DNA of 64,000 nt from Nitratireductor basaltis (GTDB lineage: Bacteria > Pseudomonadota > Alphaproteobacteria > Rhizobiales > Rhizobiaceae): assembly GCF_000733725.1 (NCBI RefSeq), contig NZ_JMQM01000001.1, positions 496,001 through 560,000 of the forward strand, given 5' to 3'. Made by a program: the position numbers and the translations under genes. Positions 54,320-64,000 of this stretch are shown here, one piece after another. The notes under the pieces are model-generated. The model was not told the DNA's origin and ran no database searches. It saw nothing but the letters and a program-made list of their open reading frames with translations. The stretch's first letter is position 1. Each line of letters begins with the position of its first letter.

Positions 54320-54415
54320 GCGGGGCCACGTTCCTGCCAGCCTCCTGTCAGTTGCCGCCATTTCTGCGTCCTCTGCCCCTTTCCAAGCGCGGGTCGAGGT
54401 TCCATATTCACACCC

Positions 54416-57199
<2,784 letters not shown>

Positions 57200-57316
57200 G
57201 GGCGTCACACGCCCCACGTCATCCCGGTGGCCGGCAGGCGTTCGGGCTGGTCGCGCCTTCCGTTCGGGCGGGATAACGGAGAGGGCGTTCGGCCGCTGAA
57301 GTTCACCCCAAGCACA

Positions 57317-57364
57317 CCCCCCTCTGCCCTGCCGGGCATCTCCCCCTCAAGGGGGGAGATTGGC
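57317..57364. repeat. Palindromic repeat unit, inverted copy
   Basis: ACACCCCCCTCTGCCCTGCC then GGGCATCTCCCCCTCAAGGGGGGAG is the palindromic unit in the opposite orientation to the tandem array that follows. It is 118 bases after the uvrB stop. Confidence 0.85.
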
Positions 57365-57416
57365 TAGGAGTCACGCCCTGCTTACCCAATAAAGTATGGC
57401 GCCGACATAAACGCGA

Positions 57417-57868
57417 TTGATCTCCCCCCTTGAGGGGGAGATGTCCGGCAGGACAGAGGGGGGTGCGAAAGGGCGCGAACATATCCCCACCTATCCGGAA
57501 GACCAGCAGCAGGAAGCCCATCATCTCCCGCAACCAGCCAGGCGCAGCATCCACACCGCCAATCTCCCCCCTTGTGGGGGAGATGTCCGGCAGGACAGAG
57601 GGGGGCGCGAAAGGGTGCTACCATATCCGCACCTATCCGGAAGATCAGCAGCAGGACGCCCATCATCTCCCGCAACCGGCCAAGCGCAGCATCAACACCT
57701 GCCAATCTCCCCCTTGAGGGGGAGATGTCCGGCAGGACAGAGGGGGTCAGCAGGAAGCCCATCATCTCCCGCAACCAGCTAGGCGCAGCATCCACACCGC
57801 CAATCTCCCCCCTTGTGGGGGAGATGTCCGGCAGGACAGAGGGGGGCGCGAAGGGGCGCTTGCCTCTC
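57417..57868. repeat. Tandem array of a palindrome-bearing repeat, about 3.3 units
   Basis: The unit starts at TCTCCCCCCTTG at 57421, 57563, 57706 and 57804, so periods are 142, 143 and 98 bases. Each unit carries the palindrome (TCTCCCCCC...GGGGGAGATG, then TCCGGCAGGACAGAGGGG) plus a spacer with CAGCAGGAAGCCCATCATC. The third unit has lost about 45 bases. It is a tandem duplication of a dispersed rhizobial-type palindrome, not a CRISPR. Confidence 0.9.
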
Positions 57869-57874
57869 AGCCCC

Positions 57875-60800
57875 TCACGCCGCACGTCTTGCGGCATAGG
57901 TGCCGTCGGGCAGGGCGGTGACGTGGCCATAGGCGGCCAGCGTGCGCAGGTGTTGCTCGACCCTGCCCTCGATGCGCTTGCCGCCGCGCTTGAACTGGCG
58001 GGCGATCTCGGCTGCGGCCATGGGGCGGGCCTCGACGGCAAGAATCCGCTCCACTGCGAGCGGCTGCTCGTAGGCATCGGTGGGGAAGGAGGGCTTGTCG
58101 TTGTCGATGGCGACCACCGGCGCATCGAGCGCAAGCTCTCCGCTTTTTGCGGCAGCGCCCTTTGCGAAACGGGGGATCTGATATTCTGGCCGCAGCCAGC
58201 GAACATGGCCTCCCGCCTCCTCCTTCGCCCGCTCGGCATTGAGCGCGACCAGCCGTTCGAGGATGTCCTCGTCGGAGAGATCGTGCGGCCAGCCATAGGC
58301 CTCGGCGGTGAGCCGGTCGATGGTTTCGTGCAGCTCTTTGAGGATCAGCACGAGGCCGCGCGTCTTCACATCCTCTTCCTTGTCCGAAAGCGCCTCGCCG
58401 GATTTGAGCTTTTCCATAACGTTGTAAAGCCCGGTCATGGTGAGATCGGGATGCTCGGCCAGAACCTTCTTGCGCGTGGCATCGAGTTCTTCTCCGGCAG
58501 CGCGGAGCTTTTCGCGCAGGGCATCGGAGGGGTCGGGGAATGGGAAGGGGTCGAAGCAGCGACCGCGTGAATATCGTGGGCGATCTTCAAGCGTCCCACC
58601 GCTATTCATTGCCCAAACGACATGGAATTTTGAGGAGAGAACTGCGAGCACTGAAGCGCATTCAGAGCATATCGCGATCAAGGTCTGATCAATCAATGTA
58701 GATTGCTCAAGAAACTGGAATAGACGATATTTTGATGTCTGAACGGTAGCTATGAACCGCGCTATGGGAGACACGGCCTCACGAAACTCCGGGCGAGGTT
58801 CAGCAAAATACCACCAGTTCTCGCGGTATGATTTCCGACGGTCTTGCTGCCGAACACCCCTTACCGTGTCCAGTAGATGTGAATAGATCACGGGGTGATC
58901 ATTTCTTAACTTCTCCTGCGAGAAGCCAAAAGTGTCGATCGCGCAAACTCCTCTTGCCCGTGCGGTTAAATCACGCCCGCTTCGATACTCACTCAAAAGC
59001 TTCGCGGATTCAGGCTCGATATCCGATAGATGCTTCGCTTGCTTCGGATCCACAATGAAACCAGCCCCTAGAAAAATAATCCCTCGAAAACAGAGCCCTT
59101 GGTTTGCTTGCAGTGGTGTAACCTTCGTTACATCCACACCCACGCTCAAATCCGAATTGATCTTCCCCACCCGGTTTTCGAACACGATCCTCGGCTCGTC
59201 CGTGTCCAGCGCCGCCTCGCGCACCACGTCGCGCAAAAGGCCCTCATGGCTGCCGGGGGCGCCCACGGTCATGGCGATGCGCACCGCCGCGCTTTCGCGG
59301 GTGGCCTTGGTCCAGGGGTGGTCGGGCACAGCATAGATGAGGCTTATGGGCTTTTTGGCATTGAGGTGGCGCTCCATGACACGGCGCTGGAACACCTGGC
59401 TGATGGAATTGGTGGTGACGAAGCCGAAACGGCGCAGCGGGGTTTTCCTGGCGGTCAGAAGCCCGGCGGCGCGGTCCCACCAATACATGACGAAATCCGC
59501 GCTCTCATTCATGTGTTTGTGGGCGGCCCACAGCGCCTCGGCATAGGGTGAGCCCATGCGCGAGCGAATGTCCTTGCCGCCGACAAAGGGCGGGTTGCCG
59601 ACGATGAACTCCGCCTCCGGCCAGTCGGGCCGGCGTGGATTGGGGCAGGTTTCCACGCGCTCGCCATCCTTTTCCACGATTGTCGGCACGGGATGGCCAT
59701 CCCATGTCAAAACCGCGTCATAGCCCTCGCGCCGGCCGAAATTGATGTTTTTGAACGCCTTGAGGATCGGCTCGGCGGGGTGGCCGTCTCGGTTTCTATA
59801 ATGCTGTTGCAGATAGCCGATCCACACGACAAGCTCGGCGATTGCCGCGGCGCGCGGGTTGATCTCCAGACCCAGAAATTGATGCGGATCGACGGTTTCG
59901 CCCTCCAGCCCCAGCGCCTCGGTCTCGCCAAGGCGGGCCAGTGTTTCCAGCACCTCGCCTTCGAGCTTTTTCATCAGCTCCAGACTGACATAGAGGAAAT
60001 TGCCCGTGCCGCAGGCGGGGTCGAGCACGCGGGTTTCGCAAAGCTGGTGGTGGAACGCCTTGACCAGCTTCACGGCATCCTTTTCCTTGCCGCTCTCCTT
60101 GGCGGTTTCGGCGCGGGTGAGCACCTTGCGCCAGTCATCACGCAGGGGCTCCATGACGGTGACTTCCACCAGACGCTGCACATAGCTGCGCGGGGTGTAA
60201 TGCGCGCCGAGCTTGCGCCGCTCGGTGGGCTCCAGCGCCTGTTCGAGCAGCGTGCCGAAAATGGCGGGATCGACCTCGGTCCATTTTGCTTTTGCCGCCT
60301 GCCAGAGCTCGCCGATCTCCTCCCGCCCCAGCGGGAAGGCGCGGGCATTCTTGAACAGATTGCCGTTGAAATGGCGCAGATGGGTGCGGAAGGCGGAGAA
60401 GAAGCGGTCGTCGCGCTTTGGTGCATCCATCTTCTTCCAGAGTTCTTCCACCAGCGGGACGAAGGCATCGGGCGACTTGGTGCAGTCTTCCAGAAGGCCG
60501 GTGAAGAAGGCCTCCGGCAGGAGCGCCACATCCTCGGCGAACATGGTGAAGATGCAGCGCATGAGAAAATGCGCCACCTCTTCAGGCTGGTGCTTTTCCT
60601 CCAATGCCTTGCTGACAGCTGCCAACCGCTTGGCGATCTCGCGGGTAACCCGGGCGGATTCGCGCGTCGGATCGAGCGATTCCGCGTCAGTCCAGATCTT
60701 GCGCAGGCGCTCGCGGATCGCCTCGTCGCGCAAATCTTCCATATAGATGCGGAAGCCTTTGCGGTCGGGATATTGCGTATAAGCTCTCCCCGTGCCGGTG

Positions 60801-61276
60801 AAGTCCGCGAAAACCTCTATTGCATGGCCCACGTCACAGACGAGGATGAACGGTGGTGCTGGGTGTGAGGCATCAAGCCGGAAGACATAGTCTTCTGCCT
60901 GGCGGCGTGCCTCCTGCATCATGCGGTCCCAGCCGCGTGCAACAGTGCGTTTGCCGCGCGGGGCCGGTTCATCGCCGAACAGGCCGGGCTGCTCCGAGCC
61001 GCGTCCTTCCTTCATGCGGGATTGTTTCGCTTCGAGGATGAAGCTGCCCTTCTTGTAAAGGTCGATACGCTTCGGAGCAGTTCCGCCCTCGCTTTGACGC
61101 GGCTTTACCGCACGTTCGAAAACGTAGTCATTGAGCGCCGTGTCGGACCCTGCCACATCTGGATGGGGTAGGCCCAGAACGTCGCAAAGCTCGGTGACGA
61201 ACATGGAATAGTTGGCCCGTTCCGCCCCGCCTTCGCGTGCCGTCCAGCGAGCGATAAAAGTCTCGACGTCCATCAT
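57875..61276 (-). CDS. MmeI-like type IIL restriction-modification protein
   Basis: 1133 residues from the ATG at 61276 (another ATG at 61273), preceded by a GGGGG. Domains: an N-terminal nuclease with D72-x9-E82-x-K84 (RIDLYKKGSFILEAK), a helical connector, the gamma-class N6-adenine methyltransferase with motif I LDPACGTGNFLYV (about 417) and motif IV NPPFVGG (about 558), then a target-recognition region (about 700-890) and a C-terminal helical part. It cuts and methylates DNA at one site, defending against phage. It is flanked by repeats and a small gene, suggesting an accessory island. Confidence 0.88.
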   Translation of the reverse strand: MMDVETFIARWTAREGGAERANYSMFVTELCDVLGLPHPDVAGSDTALNDYVFERAVKPRQSEGGTAPKRIDLYKKGSFILEAKQSRMKEGRGSEQPGLFGDEPAPRGKRTVARGWDRMMQEARRQAEDYVFRLDASHPAPPFILVCDVGHAIEVFADFTGTGRAYTQYPDRKGFRIYMEDLRDEAIRERLRKIWTDAESLDPTRESARVTREIAKRLAAVSKALEEKHQPEEVAHFLMRCIFTMFAEDVALLPEAFFTGLLEDCTKSPDAFVPLVEELWKKMDAPKRDDRFFSAFRTHLRHFNGNLFKNARAFPLGREEIGELWQAAKAKWTEVDPAIFGTLLEQALEPTERRKLGAHYTPRSYVQRLVEVTVMEPLRDDWRKVLTRAETAKESGKEKDAVKLVKAFHHQLCETRVLDPACGTGNFLYVSLELMKKLEGEVLETLARLGETEALGLEGETVDPHQFLGLEINPRAAAIAELVVWIGYLQQHYRNRDGHPAEPILKAFKNINFGRREGYDAVLTWDGHPVPTIVEKDGERVETCPNPRRPDWPEAEFIVGNPPFVGGKDIRSRMGSPYAEALWAAHKHMNESADFVMYWWDRAAGLLTARKTPLRRFGFVTTNSISQVFQRRVMERHLNAKKPISLIYAVPDHPWTKATRESAAVRIAMTVGAPGSHEGLLRDVVREAALDTDEPRIVFENRVGKINSDLSVGVDVTKVTPLQANQGLCFRGIIFLGAGFIVDPKQAKHLSDIEPESAKLLSEYRSGRDLTARARGVCAIDTFGFSQEKLRNDHPVIYSHLLDTVRGVRQQDRRKSYRENWWYFAEPRPEFREAVSPIARFIATVQTSKYRLFQFLEQSTLIDQTLIAICSECASVLAVLSSKFHVVWAMNSGGTLEDRPRYSRGRCFDPFPFPDPSDALREKLRAAGEELDATRKKVLAEHPDLTMTGLYNVMEKLKSGEALSDKEEDVKTRGLVLILKELHETIDRLTAEAYGWPHDLSDEDILERLVALNAERAKEEAGGHVRWLRPEYQIPRFAKGAAAKSGELALDAPVVAIDNDKPSFPTDAYEQPLAVERILAVEARPMAAAEIARQFKRGGKRIEGRVEQHLRTLAAYGHVTALPDGTYAARRAA

Positions 61277-61494
61277 TCCCCCAAAGCGATCCGACTGCAC
61301 TTTATGCAACTCAAGGTGAAAGACAAGGCGACGAAATATCCTCCTGCCACTTCGTTACCCTCAAGAGCGAGCCGTGCTCGATCAGATCCCGTGGCCGGAT
61401 TAACCATTGAAGACAAGCGGACCGGTTTTCGTGAACATTTTGCTGTCGCGGGCGTTTGGCAGGGGACGGGAAACGGGGGACAGAGAAAAGCAGC

Positions 61495-61695
61495 ATGCAT
61501 CGCTTAAGCGTTTCAGCAGCCTTCGCGCTCTCGGTCATGGTCGGCTATTCGCTGTGGTCGCTGGCGACCGGCTGGCAGGCGGAAAGGCATGGCAGCGCCA
61601 TCCACTGCCTCGCGGGCGCGCATTGCAACGCGCCGAGCATCAAGTGGAACGGCATGAGGGCAAGGGCACAGGCCCCCATGCATGGCGTGCGCTAG
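61495..61695 (+). CDS. Small membrane-anchored hypothetical protein
   Basis: 66 residues from the ATG at 61495 (the frame opens at 61456). One hydrophobic helix (RLSVSAAFALSVMVGYSLWSLA) near the start is followed by a short soluble tail with two Cys (GSAIHCLAGAHCNAPS). No family was recognised. It starts about 220 bases from the restriction gene, on the opposite strand. Support is modest. Confidence 0.4.
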   Translation: MHRLSVSAAFALSVMVGYSLWSLATGWQAERHGSAIHCLAGAHCNAPSIKWNGMRARAQAPMHGVR

Positions 61696-61752
61696 GGTCG
61701 GCAGGCGACTGCGGTCTTGCCACTGCGGTGGCTTGGCGGTGCGGATATCCGG

Positions 61753-61983
61753 TCAGGCCGTCTTCTGGCAAAGCGCGCCGTCGAGGCCCGCCTGAACGAG
61801 AACCAGCGGCGTACGCCGCCCGGCTTCCCAACTTGCCAGCATCCGTCGCGCAACGCGTTCGCGCTGCTTTGCGTCAGTGGCCTCTATTCCCAACTCGGAA
61901 CATACCGCATCGACAACACGGCTCAGCTCGTCCATGTCCGTGGTGTCAAAAATGCCGCGTGTGTTACTTCCGGACTTACTCAT
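61753..61983 (-). CDS. Small hypothetical protein
   Basis: 76 residues from the ATG at 61983 with AAGGAG upstream; the frame opens at 62196. It is a soluble, mostly helical protein (MDELSRVVDAVCSELGIEATDAKQRERVARRMLASWEAGRR) with no recognised domain. The good ribosome site and normal codon use support it. It lies between the restriction gene and sqdB, on the opposite strand from sqdB. Confidence 0.55.
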   Translation of the reverse strand: MSKSGSNTRGIFDTTDMDELSRVVDAVCSELGIEATDAKQRERVARRMLASWEAGRRTPLVLVQAGLDGALCQKTA

Positions 61984-62245
61984 CGTCCGGTCTCCTTCCT
62001 CAGCGGACGGCCGGTGGGCCCGCCCGTACCATGAAGCCAACCCCCTCATGGCTCTTGGTCGTATGCACAAGCGATCATGATGCAGGAATATGGCCAAGAA
62101 ATGAACCCCCCGCATTTCCAAAAGATCTGTGGCATGGGCGGCCGGGAGAGGTGGAGAGTTCTTTCGCCGGCTGCGCGGGCTTACTATACATGTCACAATT
62201 GCGCGCTAAGCATCGCCGATCATTGTTGGAAGGGATTCGCTTGTC

Positions 62246-63466
62246 ATGAAAATTGCTGTTCTGGGTGGCGACGGTTTCGTGGGCTGGCCCACCGCGCTGC
62301 ATTTGTCCGCGCAGGGTCACGAGATCCACATCATCGACAACCTCTCGCGCCGCTGGATCGATACCGAGCTTGGCGTGCAGTCGCTGACCCCGATGGACTC
62401 CATCCAGGAGCGCACGCGCATCTGGCATCAGGAAACCGGACGGCGCATCCATTTCCACCTCATCGATCTGGCGCGCGACTACGATGTCCTGAAAAACTGG
62501 CTGGCTGACAACCGGCCGGACGCGATCGTGCATTTCGCCGAACAGCGCGCCGCGCCCTATTCCATGAAGACGGACCGGCACAAGAACTACACGGTCAACA
62601 ACAACGTCAACGCCACGCACAATCTGCTCAATGCCATGGTCGAGATCGGCCTCGACGCGCATCTGGTGCATCTGGGCACGATGGGCGTTTACGGCTACTC
62701 CAATGTGGGTGCGGCCATTCCCGAAGGCTATCTGCCGGTCGATGTGGAAACGCTTGCAGGCGAGAAGGCTTCTCAGGAAATCCTCTACCCGGCCAATCCG
62801 GGCTCGATCTACCACATGACCAAATGTCTCGATCAGCTCCTGTTCCAGTTCTACGCCAAGAATGACGGCGTGCGGATCACCGATCTGCATCAGGGCATTG
62901 TCTGGGGCACGCATACGGCTGAGACCCGCATCAACGAGCAGCTCATCAACCGTTTCGACTATGACGGCGACTACGGCACGGTGCTCAACCGCTTCCTCAT
63001 CCAGGCGGCCATCGGCTATCCGCTGACGGTGCATGGCACGGGTGGGCAGACGCGCGCCTTCATCCATATCCAGGATTCGGTGCGTTGCGTGGAGATCGCG
63101 CTGAAGAATGCGCCGGCGCGGGGCGAGAAGGTCAAGATCTTCAACCAGATGACCGAGACCCACCGTGTGCGCGATCTGGCCGAGCTTATCGCGAAGATGA
63201 CGGGCGCGAAGGTTTCCTATCTGCCCAATCCGCGCAAGGAAGCACCCGAGAACGATCTCGTCGTGCGCAACGAGCAGTTCCTCAAGCTCGGCCTCAACCC
63301 GACCACGCTGGAAGAGGGGCTTCTGTCGGAGGTTGTCGAGGTGGCGAAGAAATATGCCTATCGCGTCGACCGCTCGCGCATCCCTTCCGTTTCCGCCTGG
63401 ACCAAGGATATCGCCCCCACCATCGAACGTGATCCGGAAGGAAAACGTCTGAAAAGTGTGTCCTAA
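62246..63466 (+). CDS. sqdB: UDP-sulfoquinovose synthase
   Basis: 406 residues. It is an extended SDR with GGDGFVG, the SQD1-type block EQRAAPYSMKTDRHKNYTVNNN, LGTMGVYGYSNV and active-site YHMTK. It makes UDP-sulfoquinovose from UDP-glucose and sulfite, for sulfolipid (sulfoquinovosyl diacylglycerol) synthesis. The matching glycosyltransferase SqdD/SqdX is not in the window. A TRAP binding protein gene follows after 101 bases. An agarose or other SDR epimerase is possible but less likely given the SQD1-like motifs. Confidence 0.9.
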   Translation: MKIAVLGGDGFVGWPTALHLSAQGHEIHIIDNLSRRWIDTELGVQSLTPMDSIQERTRIWHQETGRRIHFHLIDLARDYDVLKNWLADNRPDAIVHFAEQRAAPYSMKTDRHKNYTVNNNVNATHNLLNAMVEIGLDAHLVHLGTMGVYGYSNVGAAIPEGYLPVDVETLAGEKASQEILYPANPGSIYHMTKCLDQLLFQFYAKNDGVRITDLHQGIVWGTHTAETRINEQLINRFDYDGDYGTVLNRFLIQAAIGYPLTVHGTGGQTRAFIHIQDSVRCVEIALKNAPARGEKVKIFNQMTETHRVRDLAELIAKMTGAKVSYLPNPRKEAPENDLVVRNEQFLKLGLNPTTLEEGLLSEVVEVAKKYAYRVDRSRIPSVSAWTKDIAPTIERDPEGKRLKSVS

Positions 63467-63522
63467 CAAACGGACATAAACTGGTCTGGTTGACAGGGTT
63501 CGACGCAACTTTCAAAAAGAAG

Positions 63523-63547
63523 CGCGCTGCGACATGGTCGCAACGCG
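63523..63547 (+). terminator. Hairpin between sqdB and TRAP gene
   Basis: CGCG-c-TGCGAC and GTCGCA-a-CGCG (63523-63533 and 63537-63547) form a stem with one internal mismatch and an ATG loop, then TTTC. It may terminate sqdB or attenuate the next gene. Confidence 0.5.
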
Positions 63548-63567
63548 TTTCATTTGGGAGGAATACC

Positions 63568-64000
63568 ATGTCAATCATGTCCAGGGCGCTGGCTTTTGCC
63601 GGTGCTGCCGCACTTCTGACCAGCGTCGCGCAGGCGGCGGAGCTGAAAGTCGGCTATTCGCTGTCGCAGGATTCGCACTACGGTGTGGGCGCGACGGCAT
63701 TCGGTGAGGAACTGGAAAAGCTCACCGACGGCAAGTTCACCATCAAGCAGTATCCGGCCAACGCCCTTGGCGGCGAGCGTGAGATGGTCGAAGGCGCGCA
63801 AATCGGTACCGTCGACGTCGTCATCACCTCGACCGGCCCTGTCGGCAATTTCGTGCCCGAGACGCTGATCACCGACATCCCGTTCCTTTTCAAGGGCTAC
63901 GAGCATGCACATGCCGTGCTTGACGGTCCGATCGGGCAGGAGATCCTCGACAAGTTTCCCGAGCATGGCCTGATCGCGCTTGCATGGGGCGAGAACGGCT
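63568..64000 (+). CDS. TRAP transporter substrate-binding protein (DctP), partial
   Basis: The frame starts at the ATG at 63568, with GGGAGG 7-8 bases upstream, and is open to the window edge (144 residues seen). A signal peptide (ALAFAGAAALLTSVAQAAE) precedes a DctP-type domain with LKVGYSLSQDSHYGVGATAFG and FLFKGYEHAHAVLDGPIGQEIL. It captures a small organic acid in the periplasm for a TRAP permease. The permease genes, if present, lie beyond the window. Ligand is unknown. Confidence 0.92.
   Translation, partial: MSIMSRALAFAGAAALLTSVAQAAELKVGYSLSQDSHYGVGATAFGEELEKLTDGKFTIKQYPANALGGEREMVEGAQIGTVDVVITSTGPVGNFVPETLITDIPFLFKGYEHAHAVLDGPIGQEILDKFPEHGLIALAWGENG

Noticed and set aside
57417-57868. 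CRISPR array
   Set aside because: The units are 142 bases long, the spacers are near identical to each other and there are no Cas genes, so it is a tandem repeat.
59693-60868. Plus-strand frame of 391 codons
   Set aside because: Antisense to the MmeI-like gene; no domains.
62075-63508. Minus-strand frame of 477 codons
   Set aside because: Antisense to sqdB, which has all the SQD1-type motifs.

Overview
The window is about 64 kb of high-GC DNA from an alphaproteobacterium, most likely of the order Hyphomicrobiales (Rhizobiales). The signs are a BA14K-family protein, a GntR-type biotin regulator with TTATCTATAA-like sites, a DUF1285-NUDIX-cca cluster next to a moxR/DUF58/DUF4159 operon, a petABC bc1 operon followed by apt, and a pair of MsbA-like exporters. 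A family such as Phyllobacteriaceae fits, but that is inference. No rRNA, tRNA, integrase, transposase or CRISPR array was seen, so this reads as chromosomal core DNA with a few accessory inserts.

Layout. 0.2-7.0 kb (-): moxR, DUF58, BatA/DUF4159 and VWA envelope operon. 7.2-9.7 kb (+): DUF1285, CoA pyrophosphatase, cca. 9.7-14.1 kb (-): DUF1059 and two overlapping ABC exporter half-genes. 14.4-17.5 kb: trmL, then an AT-richer insert holding a SLATT-type membrane protein and a reverse transcriptase in one operon, with a strongly structured upstream region and a downstream terminator. 17.5-23.5 kb: heme-binding protein, hemF, petABC, apt. 23.4-32.5 kb: MaoC pair, LysE, HupE, peroxiredoxin, ychF, pth, rplY, prs and a lone phosphoribosyltransferase; a perfect 23-bp inverted repeat lies between ychF and pth. 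32.6-40.2 kb: autotransporter, lipoprotein, M24 peptidase, pgeF, MidA-like methyltransferase, lgt. 40.4-49.5 kb: UbiK-like, YbjN, tRNA-binding protein, DM13 protein, class A beta-lactamase, a MarR/response regulator/histidine kinase set split by a DUF1801 gene, ilvE, MBL hydrolase, BA14K. 49.7-54.3 kb: VOC protein, two cold-shock genes sharing a 5'UTR hairpin, bioY and bioR, sixA. 54.4-64 kb: uvrB, a tandem palindromic repeat array, an MmeI-like (type IIL) restriction-modification gene, a UDP-sulfoquinovose synthase and the start of a TRAP transporter binding protein.

Most interesting. The best candidate for an unusual system is the SLATT-reverse transcriptase operon at 15.0-17.3 kb, whose upstream region can fold around an 11-bp closing stem and may encode an RNA partner. 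It resembles defence-associated reverse transcriptase systems. Secondary points are the type IIL enzyme with an AT-shifted recognition region, the csp leader hairpins, the BioR sites with a predicted leaderless bioR mRNA, and the promoter plus long hairpin near ychF. All calls rest on reading the sequence; no database search was run.
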